Assembly (NCBI GenBank): GCA_964495905.1
Contig: CAZBWN010000050.1
Coordinates: 1-26,500, forward strand
DNA: 26,500 nt
Direction: 5' to 3'
DNA from: CAJBLF01 sp964495905
GTDB taxonomy: Bacteria; Patescibacteriota; Gracilibacteria; Absconditabacterales; Absconditicoccaceae
Each line of letters starts with the position of its first letter. Within the stretch, counting starts at the first letter, position 1. A model generated the notes under the pieces. The model saw nothing but the letters and a program-made list of their open reading frames with translations. It was not told where the DNA came from and ran no database searches. Below, in pieces: positions 1 through 8,448 of the stretch. The position numbers were made by a program, and so were the translations under genes.

Positions 1-202
1 TCTCAAAAAACAAGCTGCACGATGTAGCGAGTTTTATAAAGAACTAGACCTTTTGCATACTTTTGGGTCAATGCCAAAAGTATGTCTGCGAAGCAAAAAG
101 AATAGTGAATATTTGATATTTTTAGCAAGAAAATATATTGATATTGATTTTTTTACCTGTTTATCTATAAAAACCAATCAAACAAAAAAAAACAAAAAAA
201 AT
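1..202 (+). repeat. Gene-remnant/repeat copy 1 and leader of the next gene
   Basis: Bases 27-100 are a near-identical copy of 16304-16392. The left flank (from base 2) is similar to the second copy at protein level: LKKQ, then Cys, then EFYKELDLLHT in both, although codons differ. This suggests the 3' end of an unidentified gene whose body lies left of the window. A perfect inverted repeat CATACTTTTGG / CCAAAAGTATG spans about 56-83. Bases 144-202 hold the promoter and A-rich leader of the gene at 203. I could not identify the family. Confidence 0.5.
144..171 (+). promoter_or_regulatory. Sigma70-like promoter for 203 gene
   Basis: TTGATT, a 16-bp spacer, then TATAAA. It lies 32 bp before the ATG at 203 and supports that start over an upstream in-frame ATG at 53, which would precede the promoter. 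Confidence 0.55.
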
Positions 203-535
203 ATGAAAAAAACTCTACCACCAGGTCTTTCTAAAATGAAAGAAGAATTAAAAGTAATGGCAGGTAATATCCGCAAAAAAAACAAAAAATTAAGAGAGGC
301 TCAAAGAAGAGTGAATCGTACTAAAAACCATGAAAAAAAAGATGAATATCTTGAAAAGTGTCAAAGTTGCTCTATAAAATATGCTAAATTGCGTAATACA
401 TATAGGCATATGCACATAGCATACTCCGAGCTTTGTGGAAAAGAACGGAAACAAATAGAAATAGAATCAAAAACACGAAAACCCAAAAATCTCTCGGAAG
501 ATCTTATTGCAAAATTCAAAGCAGAATATCTATAG
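203..535 (+). CDS. Small basic hypothetical protein (110 aa)
   Basis: Not recognised. The protein is very Lys/Arg/Glu-rich with a long predicted helix or coiled coil (about residues 8-60, many charged residues) and two pairs of Cys (CQSC near residue 51, one more near 75). There is no signal peptide or membrane segment, so it is probably cytoplasmic; a nucleic-acid-binding role would be a guess. The ATG at 203 is chosen because a promoter at 144-171 and an A-rich leader precede it. It ends in UAG and is followed at once by a hairpin terminator, so it is monocistronic. It has no internal UGA. It shares promoter and leader type with the small genes at 2451 and 3018. Confidence 0.6.
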   Translation: MKKTLPPGLSKMKEELKVMAGNIRKKNKKLREAQRRVNRTKNHEKKDEYLEKCQSCSIKYAKLRNTYRHMHIAYSELCGKERKQIEIESKTRKPKNLSEDLIAKFKAEYL

Positions 536-562
536 CCCTACCGTATCTGGTAGAGCTTTTTT
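536..562 (+). terminator. Rho-independent terminator after 203 gene
   Basis: Stem GCCCTACC / GGTAGAGC (one mismatch), loop GTATCT, then a run of T. It directly follows the UAG stop. Confidence 0.75.
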
Positions 563-565
563 TTA

Positions 566-592
566 ATAAAAAAACCCTCAGATACTGAGGGG
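566..592 (-). terminator. Terminator for the 614 gene
   Basis: On the minus strand a CCCTCAG / CTGAGGG stem is followed by a run of T, about 20 bp past the end of the minus-strand gene. It is back to back with the plus-strand terminator just upstream. Confidence 0.75.
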
Positions 593-613
593 GAAATAAT
601 AGGATAGCGTACA

Positions 614-853
614 TTAAGGTCTTACGGGTTCTGTAATTTGACAGGTTTCCCATGCTGTGGGATTGATCATGTCTTTTTCCTCAACGACATTGGCCAGGTG
701 GGGAAGCATATCATTTTCTAAGTCAAAATAGCGATATGCTTTTGTGTTTTGCGGTTTAACTAGAGGAGGGTGATAGCGTTTTTGCACTTTACGTGTTTCA
801 GTAGTTCCTCCCAAAAATTTAAATTGGATGTACTTGTGTGTCGTGGGTTCCAT
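614..853 (-). CDS. Small hypothetical protein (79 aa)
   Basis: Not recognised. A soluble, mixed-charge protein with an N-terminal strand-like segment (YIQFKFLGG) and no obvious catalytic motif or membrane segment. The start is the only ATG with the A-rich leader seen before other orphan genes here (core TAAAAACAAATAAAAAAAT). No Shine-Dalgarno. It ends in UAA just before a hairpin terminator. It follows the 878 gene by 24 bp on the same strand, so the two may be co-transcribed. No internal UGA. Confidence 0.5.
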   Translation of the reverse strand: MEPTTHKYIQFKFLGGTTETRKVQKRYHPPLVKPQNTKAYRYFDLENDMLPHLANVVEEKDMINPTAWETCQITEPVRP

Positions 854-877
854 AAGATTTTATTTTTTTATTTGTTT

Positions 878-1078
878 TTATTTGTGTAGTGAAAAAATCA
901 TAAGACCTATCCAGATAAAAATCCAGACAATAAGAACACATACTCGGAATACATGATCTACAGTTGTCAGTTTTTCTTGTACCAGCTGTTTTTCAGAATT
1001 AAATCTAGATTTCCGTGAGGATAAAGTAGATCTCATGTTATAGTATCGTGGGTATTTAAACTGTAGATAATTTTTCAT
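878..1078 (-). CDS. Small single-span membrane protein (66 aa)
   Basis: Not recognised. A basic N-terminal half (about residues 1-40) is followed by one hydrophobic helix (VCVLIVWIFIWIGLMIF, about residues 46-62) and a short tail, which suggests a tail-anchored inner-membrane peptide. The A-rich leader (TAAAAACAAACATAAAT) supports the ATG. It starts 8 bp after the DedA gene ends, so it may be read from the same transcript. It uses no UGA. Confidence 0.5.
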   Translation of the reverse strand: MKNYLQFKYPRYYNMRSTLSSRKSRFNSEKQLVQEKLTTVDHVFRVCVLIVWIFIWIGLMIFSLHK

Positions 1079-1086
1079 ATATTTTT

Positions 1087-1710
1087 TTATTTATGTTTGT
1101 TTTTATATCTTTTTTTTAACTGACGATAGACAAATCGCACGAAAATTCCAGCTAAAATAGCCAAAACTCCAATATCTACAGCGCTGCTATATTTCATCAC
1201 CAATTCCCGATTGTTTTTGAGATATTTTCCGACGAGCGTGAGAAAGGTATTTCGGAGTCCTGCACCGATGGTCGTGTAGATCACGAATTCAGTCAGATTC
1301 ATTTTTCCCATTCCCGCAGGGAGAGAGATAAGATGCCTGACAACTGGGATAAATCTACTGATGAAAATAGTGATATGTCATCTTTTTTTGAAGAAATGCT
1401 CTGTAGCTTCCAATTCTTCTTCATCCAAAAGAAAATATTTTCAGAATTTTCTGATAAACGGTTTACCTCCATAATATCCGATAGCATAGGACAATAATGA
1501 TCCGATGATGCTTCCCAAAGTACTGATGATGATCACCCGATGGAGACTAAACTGTTTTGTCGCTACCAAAAATCCTGCAAACGGCATGATCGCTTCACTT
1601 GGTATAGGGAAAATCATACTTTCCATGATCATTCAGATGAAGACAGTGATATATCAAGTCTGATGGATAAAGGCTGTGATATAGGTTGCGAGAAATTCTG
1701 TGATTCACAT
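1087..1710 (-). CDS. DedA-family membrane protein (207 aa)
   Basis: DedA/SNARE-associated (VTT) proteins are polytopic inner-membrane proteins linked to membrane homeostasis, some acting in undecaprenyl-phosphate or phospholipid flipping. Visible here: the N-terminal re-entrant region (MIFPIPSEAIMPFAGFL, about residues 31-47), a glycine-rich segment (YAIGYYGGKPF) and the family signature FISRFIPVVRHLISLPAG (about residues 116-133) with the conserved Arg residues, then C-terminal helices and a basic tail. Length matches the family (about 200 aa). The frame is open only if UGA is glycine: five in-frame UGA codons, including G2, G111 and the Gly after the first hydrophobic segment. The ATG at 1710 gives the normal family N-terminus. 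Which lipid this protein handles cannot be told. Confidence 0.9.
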
Positions 1711-1890
1711 GACAAATAATTAAAAGATTAAAAGATTATTAAGATTGGAAGATTGTTTGGTATAAACATTTTATGAACTTTTTAATATTTTAATTTTAAT
1801 AATTTTTTAATGCATAAAAAATATCGATATCATTGTAAAAAGCAATCAAAATACTACTATTACTCAGATTTATTTTTTATGCTCTGTCTT
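1711..1890. repeat. Divergent intergenic region with AAGATT phrase repeat
   Basis: Bases 1720-1757 repeat an imperfect word (TTAAAAGATTAAAAGATTA, then AAGATTGGAAGATTG), followed by an AT-only stretch. The rest contains the promoter of the SpoU gene. No gene seen. Confidence 0.5.
1833..1860 (+). promoter_or_regulatory. Possible promoter for SpoU methyltransferase
   Basis: TTGTAA, 16-bp spacer, TACTAT, 30 bp before the ATG. It matches the spacing of the other promoters here but has a weaker -10. Confidence 0.4.
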
Positions 1891-2367
1891 ATGAAAGTAG
1901 TTATTCTCGAAAATATCCGCTCGGCGTATAACGTAGGAAACATTATCCGCACAGCGGATGCCTTAGGATGGCAGGTCCGATTGACCTGATATACTCCCTC
2001 ACCATTGGATACCCAAAAAGTCGTAAAGACCTCACTGGGTGCAGAAATCAATGTCGGAATCAAACAATTCGGTCATACTCCGGAAGCGATTGCATTTGCC
2101 AAAGAAAAAAAATTGCTCGTCGTGGCTGCAGAGATCACCAAGGACTCGATTTCACTCGATACACTCTGAAAAGATACACATGATGGCTTGCCTGCCACGG
2201 CAGGCGTGGCAGTGATTTTCTGAAACGAAATAGATGGAGTGCTTGAATCAACATTAAAGCTCGTGAATCAGGTCGTGCATATCCCTATGCAAGGAGTGAA
2301 GGAATCCCTCAATGTCGGGCAGACTTCTGCTATTTTTATGCGAGCATGCAATCAAATATATACATAA
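1891..2367 (+). CDS. SpoU/TrmH-family RNA 2'-O-methyltransferase
   Basis: SPOUT-class enzymes move a methyl group from SAM to a ribose 2'-OH in tRNA or rRNA, using a trefoil-knot SAM site. All three motifs are visible: motif 1 NIRSAYNVGNIIRTAD (residues 9-24), motif 2 VAVIFGNEIDGV (near 113-124), motif 3 IPMQGVKESLNVGQTSAIF (near 141-159). At 158 aa it is a catalytic core without the N-terminal substrate-binding domain, TrmL-sized, though motif 1 is more TrmH/RlmB-like; the substrate is not predictable. Three UGA codons are read as Gly, one being the Gly of motif 2. A palindrome (2190-2205) encodes an extra LPATAG just before motif 2 (see findings). Confidence 0.9.
2190..2205. repeat. GC-rich palindrome inside SpoU gene
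   Basis: GCCTGCC-AC-GGCAGGC, a perfect 7-bp stem in an AT-rich gene, read in frame as part of an LPATAG insertion. It is related to the hairpin at 22621-22639. Confidence 0.7.
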
Positions 2368-2377
2368 CAAAAAAACA

Positions 2378-2405
2378 TTGCTTTTTTACTTTAAATATGT
2401 ATAGT
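2378..2405 (+). promoter_or_regulatory. Promoter for 2451 gene
   Basis: TTGCTT, 16-bp spacer, TATAGT. The following leader shares 17 identical bases (AAAACAAAAATAATTAA) with that of the 3018 gene. Confidence 0.65.
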
Positions 2406-2450
2406 ATTTTTAAAACAAAAATAATTAAAAAATCAAAAAAAAATAAAAAA

Positions 2451-2888
2451 ATGGCAGATTCAAACAGAAAATCGGGGACGGGTATTAAAGTGACTATCAC
2501 AAATACTTCATCGTCCAAAAAACAAACAATCAAGTCAGAAGTAAAATCAGAGTTCTCAAAAGTGATTCCTGAAGTCGAAACTGGACTGAGGAAAATCACA
2601 GAAAAGACTCTTGAGAAGCAATCAATTGCAGCCCAAAAAGCAATGAAGTTTCCTACGATGATCGATCCTAGTAACCTTATAGGGGTTAAAGACAGTAATT
2701 TGACATTGGATCACTGTAAAAACGGTGATATGGACAGATGTCAGGCTCCCTGCGGTGCCTGTTTACAGGTAAACAATCCTGCAGAAATAGTCGGTGTTAA
2801 ACTGATCTATGGAGAAAAATTGGATGTATCCGCTTATTTGGCTCAAAATCCAAAATTAGCAAAAAATGCTCAATTAGCTGCACATTAA
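2451..2888 (+). CDS. Hypothetical protein with Cys cluster (145 aa)
   Basis: Not recognised. The N-terminal 45 residues are polar and Lys/Ser-rich and probably disordered. The C-terminal half has a compact Cys/His group, DHC...DRC..PCGAC (about residues 86-104), that could bind a metal. No signal peptide or membrane helix. The start at 2451 is chosen because the promoter (2378-2405) and A-rich leader precede it and upstream in-frame codons are leader-like. It ends in UAA 13 bp before a strong terminator, so it is monocistronic. About eight Gly codons, none UGA. Confidence 0.6.
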   Translation: MADSNRKSGTGIKVTITNTSSSKKQTIKSEVKSEFSKVIPEVETGLRKITEKTLEKQSIAAQKAMKFPTMIDPSNLIGVKDSNLTLDHCKNGDMDRCQAPCGACLQVNNPAEIVGVKLIYGEKLDVSAYLAQNPKLAKNAQLAAH

Positions 2889-2901
2889 AATCACACAGTA
2901 C

Positions 2902-2931
2902 AAAGCTTCCGGTATCCGGGGCTTTTTTTTT
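2902..2931 (+). terminator. Terminator after 2451 gene
   Basis: AAGC-TTCCGG-TAT-CCGG-GGCTT hairpin followed by nine T. Confidence 0.75.
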
Positions 2932-2944
2932 ATTCTATACGGAC

Positions 2945-2972
2945 TTGTTATTTACCACAGAATATGTATAGT
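2945..2972 (+). promoter_or_regulatory. Promoter for 3018 gene
   Basis: TTGTTA, 16-bp spacer, TATAGT, 45 bp before the ATG. Confidence 0.65.
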
Positions 2973-3017
2973 ATTTAATCAAAAACAAAAATAATTAACA
3001 AAAAAAAACAAAAAAAA

Positions 3018-3365
3018 ATGGCAAAAAAAAATTCAAAAGCTTCAAGCAAAAAGTTGAAGCGTGGCAACAACGAACTTCCTGAAAAAAACATCGGGGAAGC
3101 GTATAAAATGGAATCTGCAATTCTGCAGGTACTGAAGGAAATTCCTCTTGATGAACAGAAACGTTTAATTAAGGGTTTCTGTGAGGGAAACAAGAAATGC
3201 AAAAAATCTATACAGCAACTCTCATCGTGGGACAAAGATGAGGTAAAAAAATTCATTTTGGAACATGATGTGCTCAATTATTTCTCAGAATATAGCGAAG
3301 AAATTGCAGCATCTATGGTTGAACTCGTACCTAACGAAGATGTTGATATTCTTGATGAAGAATGA
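3018..3365 (+). CDS. Small hypothetical protein ending in UGA (115 aa)
   Basis: Not recognised. A charged, helical protein with a Lys/Ser-rich N-terminus (KKNSKASSKKLKRG) and a helix-rich core (about residues 30-105); acidic C-terminus. Promoter and A-rich leader fix the ATG. The odd feature is the end: the first in-frame stop-type codon is UGA (3363-3365), and a bidirectional terminator starts within 10 bp. If UGA is Gly, as elsewhere, the frame runs through the terminator and over the opposing lipoprotein gene to UAG at 3492-3494. Either this UGA really ends the protein, or a small indel hides a UAA (one lies at 3371 in another frame), or the message has no stop. No internal UGA. Confidence 0.55.
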   Translation: MAKKNSKASSKKLKRGNNELPEKNIGEAYKMESAILQVLKEIPLDEQKRLIKGFCEGNKKCKKSIQQLSSWDKDEVKKFILEHDVLNYFSEYSEEIAASMVELVPNEDVDILDEE

Positions 3366-3370
3366 TGTAT

Positions 3371-3403
3371 TAAAAAACCCCGGTATGTCCGGGGTCTTTT
3401 TTT
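3371..3403. terminator. Bidirectional terminator between 3018 and lipoprotein genes
   Basis: CCCCGG-TATGT-CCGGGG with A-run on the left and T-run on the right, so it works for both convergent genes. The minus-strand gene's UAA lies at its right edge. Confidence 0.8.
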
Positions 3404-4009
3404 TTATTTGATCTCCAATGTCGCCACCATTTCATCTAGTTTTTGAGCAAACTGATCAAATGTTGCTTCAGTGGCAGTATATGTGATGATATAGACCGCT
3501 TTGTTTTTAATCAGATATATTTGTTCCCACTTAAGTTTATTTTCTCACTGCGTTCATGTATAGATAAGTTTTTGAGCATCAATATCATTCACTTTGATAG
3601 CAGTATTGCTCACTTCACTAAATCCAGGGATGAGTTTCAGAAGTTCTGGTTTCGTAATCGCATAATATTCATCAAGAGTATAGTCTTTATCTAACGCCTT
3701 TTTCATGATACCTACATTTTCTTTGAGCGTATCACCTTCAGCGAGGGGAGTGAAGAACATGGCTGCTGATCCATAGACATCTTCTTGGAATGTTCGTGTA
3801 CCAGGAAATTGGATTGAAAATCCATTTGCTTTATTTTCATAGGGTTGTCGTTCAGCAACCTTTTGGACAGGTGCAGTAGTAATAACTTCAGATGGAGTTG
3901 TTTCAGTTACAGTAGTGGTAGTTACCGGAGTAGTAGTCGATAATCTTTTTGCACATCCAAAGAGGAAAAGGAGGCCTGTTATCAGTACAAGAGAAAGAAA
4001 TTTCTTCAT
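3404..4009 (-). CDS. PsbP-like lipoprotein (201 aa)
   Basis: A classic lipoprotein signal peptide (MKKFLSLVLITGLLFLFGC, lipobox LFGC with Cys at residue 19) means lipid anchoring outside the cytoplasmic membrane. A Thr-rich linker follows (about residues 22-50), then a domain of about 140 residues resembling PsbP/DUF1795 folds: GFSIQFPGTRTF, then YTLDEYYAITKPELLKLIPGF, then a C-terminal KLDEMVATLEIK typical of these domains. PsbP-like folds bind partners rather than catalyse; the ligand is unknown. The start is the ATG before the signal peptide. Two UGA codons near residue 153 are read as Gly. It converges with the 3018 gene on a shared terminator. Confidence 0.75.
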
Positions 4010-4045
4010 AATATTTTTTTTGTTAAAGTGATAAAATATAGTAGT

Positions 4046-4073
4046 AGCATACAAAATTTTACTCGTTTTGCAA
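4046..4073 (-). promoter_or_regulatory. Possible promoter for PsbP-like lipoprotein
   Basis: TTGCAA, 16-bp spacer, TATGCT on the minus strand, 37 bp before the ATG. It overlaps the 3' end of the upstream methyltransferase gene. Confidence 0.4.
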
Positions 4074-4835
4074 GAAGATGCTTTTTTTTGCTATCACAAG
4101 AGTATTTTGAGATTCTTTTCGTGAAGGAATGATATTTCATTTGCTAAGATATCAGATTTTTTCAGTGACGAATCAGCTCAGAGAAATAATTTTTTTCAAT
4201 TCAGTCAGGGTATAGATATGATAGAATCTCTTATGGATAGTTTCTCCATTTTTTCGAGGGATCATAATATCATTTCGTTGATGCTTGCCAAATGAGATGA
4301 CATATTTTCGTAGTGAAGATAAGAGATCTTTTTGATATTTTCTGAGGAACCGGAGAGAAAATGATCGGTTGCTCATGAGAAGCTTGCCTTCATATTTCAA
4401 TATTCTATAGATATTCTTAATTACAAAAAATCTTTCTTTGAGTGTAGAGATATGTTGAAAACTTGCGACTCCGATAACGAAATCAAAAGATTCCTGCTTG
4501 AGTCACTTGAGATGATGGACGATATCATCACAGACAAATGTTGTCTGGATATGTTTTGCAGCAGCTTTGTCGCTTATCTGTTTTTTTGCGAAGCTCAGGA
4601 GATTTTTGGAGATATCTACACCGGTATAATTGATTTTTATTCACTTGAGATCTTTAAGGTAAGCGAGTAATCTACCGCTTCCACAGCCAAATTCTAATAT
4701 ACTTATAGTCTTTTTTCCGCAATTTCTGATTTCGTCCAAAAAAATATCCGCATCATCCCGATGCTTATTTCTTGTCTGATAATATTTTTCTGCTTGAGCA
4801 TCATAAAACTTTTGAAGCTCGTCTTTTATGCTCAT
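4059..4835 (-). CDS. Class I SAM-dependent methyltransferase (258 aa)
   Basis: A Rossmann-fold methyltransferase. Motif I ILEFGCGSGRLLAYLKDL (residues 47-64), motif II with acidic residue NYTGVDISKNLL (about 69-80), motif IV/post-I FDFVIGVASFQHIS (about 117-130) and the strand RILKYEGKLLMSN (about 144-156) are all visible. An N-terminal helix, FYDAQAEKYYQTRN, is typical of UbiE/Trm9-like small-molecule or tRNA methyltransferases; substrate unknown. The frame needs UGA as Gly at five places. Starts at ATG 4835; no Shine-Dalgarno. It ends in UAA about 50 bp before the lipoprotein start on the same strand. Confidence 0.85.
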
Positions 4836-4981
4836 ATTAATAAGAGTTAATGAATAATGAATAGTGAATAATGAATAATGTTGGTATTTTTTTTATTTGT
4901 CTCCCTTTTTAAAGGGAGAAGCCGAAGGCAGAGGGATTTGTTAAATATATTCCATCATTTTTCATTATTAATTTTTAATTA
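4836..4981. repeat. Intergenic phrase repeats and CTCCCTTT palindrome
   Basis: Bases 4850-4880 are a near-perfect repeat of the 7-mer GAATAAT. Bases 4901-4918 form CTCCCTTT-TT-AAAGGGAG, followed by GCCGAAGGC and GAGGGAT, the same kind of element as at 25414-25455. Bases 4960-4990 repeat ATTAATTTTTAATTATTAATT. No gene. Confidence 0.6.
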
Positions 4982-5980
4982 TTAATTATCGAAGATGTTT
5001 TGTCCAATCATATGACTAGTAGCCTTTATCTCTTGACGGGATTTTTCTTCCAAATCTTCTAAAGTGAAATTGATCTCATCACCCTCAATGAATATTTTTT
5101 TGAAATGCATGAAATAGAGGAGTACAAGCGCGGTCATCCTTACATCATTTTTACAATATTTTTTAAATTCTTCCAATGCTTCCAGATCATTATTGTCCAT
5201 ATATTTTTTGTATAAGACTTCTCATTCAGCTCATGATGTCAGCGTTTTAGTCACATTTACCAATGCTGCGGCTATTTTATTCAACCCCAATCTTTTACCG
5301 GTCATCGCTTGTACAAAGAGGAAAAGATCGATGCTTTTTGCATTCAGTTTTTTGATATCATCATCACTGCCTCCGACATTGTATATAGAAACCATATTAT
5401 CAAATGCAATACTATTGAAGCCTACGATATAGCCATCAAAGTCCAGCATTTTTTGGACAAATGCTTGGAGTCATTCCTGATCTATATATTCATAGGTCAT
5501 CTTATTTTCTGCAGTAGGATACATGGCATATGCAAGCAAAAATTTAGTCTCCTTGAGATTTTGGATATTGGTATCCGTCTCGATATCGTAGACCATATAT
5601 TTCTTTCATCAGATAGTCGAATAGTTTCCTGTATTGAATTCGTCTAAAAGGATCTGTTCGATGGATTTTTGTCAGATGATTTTTTCTTTTTTGAGGATGA
5701 AATTTTTTACCATACCCTGAAATTCCCTTTTGCCTGGTTCATCAAGGATGAGTTGTACTTTTTCTTTTTCATCCATAAGGACAAATTCCTCATTATTATT
5801 TTGGAATCTAAAGGTGAAATCACCTCTCGTCATATAATAGATTTCATTTCCTTCTCTGAATATCTTTTTGAAAAGATCGCTAGGCATCATACAGCGTTCT
5901 TTTTTGAGGATACTATAAAAATTACTGAGAAAAGTATTCTGGACGGTTTTTAGCTCGTTGAGGGTAAATCTTTTATACAT
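4982..5980 (-). CDS. DEDD-type 3'-5' exonuclease-like protein (332 aa)
   Basis: The C-terminal two thirds looks like a ribonuclease-H-like (DnaQ/YprB) exonuclease: Exo I VYDIETDT (about residues 127-134), Exo II GFNSIAFDN (about 186-194), and Exo III CKNDVRMTALVL (about 286-297), which together supply the four acidic metal-binding residues D, E, D, D. The N-terminal 100 residues (TLNELKTVQNTFLSNF; later EGNEIYYMTRGDF) are not recognised and may bind substrate. The likely reaction is 3'-5' hydrolysis of nucleic acid, in repair or RNA turnover. Six UGA codons are read as Gly, two adjacent just before Exo I. ATG at 5980; a phrase repeat lies immediately upstream. Confidence 0.7.
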
Positions 5981-5983
5981 TTT

Positions 5984-6066
5984 TATGAATACAGAATTTT
6001 AAATGCAGAATTCAGAATTAATACATTATTAATATATCTTGCATCATGAATCTAGTATCATGAGTC
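5984..6066. repeat. CAGAATT and CATGAATC phrase repeats
   Basis: Two different imperfect word repeats back to back: ACAGAATTTTAAATGCAGAA continuing as TTCAGAATTAATAC (5990-6022), and CATCATGAATCTAGTATCAT followed by GAGTCTATTATT (6043-6073). The second runs into the last codons of the next gene. Confidence 0.5.
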
Positions 6067-6068
6067 TA

Positions 6069-8240
6069 TTATTGTGTTTTTATAAATGCATTGTAATTCT
6101 GTCGTGCCGTAAGGTCTGCTTTTTTGATCGCAGTCAACGGATCGATGACGAAAGAATTTATACTGTTTTGATGTGCATCATCAAGCGGTAAATTGAGATT
6201 TTGTATGAGATACGGTTTATTATTTATACGTATATCTTTGAAATACCAAGGTCCAAGGGTATTAGTGCTCAGGGTATAATTCACGATAAAATTGATTCAT
6301 CCAAGTGTGATATCTACAAGGATAGTTCAATTATTGTCAGCGATATCATTGGCTTTGATTCATAGATAGTGTTGGATCTTTTCAAAGACGACAATCGCAT
6401 TCGTCGTTCCTTGATGTACTTGTGTTGTCGCTTTATACATCAAGATAGCTTGGATAGTATCTAGGAGAGAATAGCTATTTCAGATGATGGTGCTGTACGA
6501 AGTCTTGATGAGGTTTTCTAATGTCTTATCAGAGAGCGTGATGTTTGCCACACCACCGTTATTCAAAGCGAATTCATAACGTATGGTATTCTGATCTATA
6601 GTCACACCCGTATTTGTACAAGTGACAAGAGTGATATTTTGAATTGTTTTTAATCAAGGACAGAGGTCCGTAGCAGCATTAATCGGTGCATTTGTCTGCC
6701 CATAGAAAACAAGATTCTTGGAGATATAACTATAGAGTTCTCCGATAGAAAAGTTTTGGATCAAAAGAAGGTTTTTGATGACATCATTGATTTCTGGCTT
6801 ATTTTGGAGGTCTATGCTTTGGACCAAAAGCATATCATTCTTATAGTCCATAATGATATGTGTCTTGATAGTTTCATTTTTATCAGGAGAGAAGAATTTG
6901 AGATATCCGACGATATCGATAGTCGTATCGGAGATAGTCTGTTTCTCTATAGTCAGATAAGAGATGCTTTGCAGTTTCTTTTGGATTTTTTCTGCTAAAC
7001 TGATAGTGATATTGACTCAGGTATTCGCTTCTTGTTCTACGATGAGTGTTTTATTCTGTATTTCTGTATTGAGGCCTGAAAAGCCAAGCATCGGTTCTCA
7101 TTCATTCAAAGTAGTGATAGTGGTCAGAAGTGATGCGATTTTGTTTCCTCAGATATTCTGTTGTGAAACACTTGATTGGTAAGCGATTTTTTCCAAGGTC
7201 AAAGAGAGATATTTATTATTATATCGATAGATTTCATCCGTATAAAAAGGCTCGATAGTATTGTTTTTGGAGAGTTCTCTTACAAAATCGAGATAGCTGG
7301 CTATTTTGTAGGTATCTGTCCTATTGATGAGAAAATCTTGATAGATCTGTTGTTGATAAGAAAGTAATTTATAGGCGTTGAGTAATGTATCCTTATAGCT
7401 TATTTTTTCGAAGGTCTGATTTTCCAATGTCTTTTGGATTTCCATAAAAGTAGCGGTTCTTTTGAATAAGTCTTCATAGTCCTGACCGCATAAGCCAAAA
7501 AGTTCTTTGATGGCATCATTTTGATCATTAGCATATAACAGATATTTGGATAATCATCCGCAAAATCTTTCTTTTTGATTGGCATTATTTTTGATCGCAT
7601 CGAAAATATTTTTGAGTCCAGGATAATCCAGAGCGAGAGTATAGACAAAAAAACTATCTAAGAAATTATTGAGATAATGATTGCATGTGATGCTGGAGAT
7701 CTTGCTTTCAGATATGCAACCCAGATTGAAATCTTCCATCAATGTCTTCGATAAGGGCAATTGTACACGGGTAAATGGTTTGTTGACAGAAATCTTTTTA
7801 GTGAAGACAAAAATATTCACAAAATTCTCTAATTCACTGGTATCATACTTTCCACCAGAAAAATAACTCATGGGTTTGACCGGGAGGGTGTTGTACATAT
7901 AAAAATATTTTGGCACGACAAATCATTTATAACTGATAAGATTACTCACAGATTTGATGAATCCCTGTTCAGTTTGAAAATCACCTTGGAGGACATAGAT
8001 GACGAGATCATTATTTTTGACGTCCTGCTTGAGGAATTTGTTGAATTCTGCAATGAGTCTTGTTTTCTGTATCAATAGGTTATCGTTAGTCTGAAAGACA
8101 TTGATAGTTGCAGACTGAGAAATCACTCTCTGGAAAATGAACAATGCGATTATGAGTGCAACAAAAAAAATAAGATAATGAAATATGAATCCAGATATCT
8201 TTTTATATTTATTTATGATTTTTGTTTGGATATCGTTCAT
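6069..8240 (-). CDS. Large membrane-anchored protein of unknown function (723 aa)
   Basis: Not recognised. A short basic N-terminus (MNDIQTKIINKYKKIS) is followed by one hydrophobic helix (FIFHYLIFFVALIIALFIF, about residues 18-36), then about 680 residues without another membrane span, so the bulk probably lies outside the membrane. The C-terminal part is rich in Thr/Ile beta-like strands (NITISLAEKIQKKL; SDTTIDIVGYLKFF) and the middle is helical. The pattern of a single N-terminal anchor with alternating alpha/beta repeats recalls pilus-assembly PilN/PilO or surface scaffold proteins, but that is only a guess. About ten UGA codons are read as Gly. The ATG at 8240 is preferred over one at 8312, which lies in the -35 box of a strong promoter. 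It ends in UAA. Confidence 0.75.
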
Positions 8241-8283
8241 TCTATCCCTAGGCTGGTAATAAAGTATTTTTATTGTACTCTTA

Positions 8284-8312
8284 AGTATACGGTTTTTCTC
8301 CCCATTTGTCAA
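8284..8312 (-). promoter_or_regulatory. Promoter for the 723-aa protein
   Basis: TTGACA, 17-bp spacer, TATACT on the minus strand, a near-consensus sigma70 promoter 43 bp before the ATG. Confidence 0.75.
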
Positions 8313-8382
8313 AATAATCTTTGCTTATGATAAGGGAAGAAAAAATATGTTTGAGAAAAAGAGAGAATTGTCAATAAAACGC

Positions 8383-8410
8383 TTGCAATTGTTCCGTTTT
8401 TTTTTATATA
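8383..8410 (+). promoter_or_regulatory. Promoter for small lipoprotein
   Basis: TTGCAA, 16-bp spacer, TATATA, 38 bp before the ATG at 8449. Confidence 0.6.
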
Positions 8411-8448
8411 CCTGGGGCATTATTTTTATATGTTTACTATTTGTTATT

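Noticed and set aside
53..202. N-terminal extension of the 203 gene from ATG 53
   Set aside because: It lies in the repeat/remnant and before the promoter at 144-171; the A-rich leader directly before 203 favours the later start.
3366..3494. C-terminal extension of the 3018 gene past UGA
   Set aside because: It would cross a strong terminator and the opposing gene, and the residues look like non-coding sequence; kept only as a finding.
4850..4880. CRISPR array
   Set aside because: The repeat unit is only 7 nt with no spacers; no cas genes.
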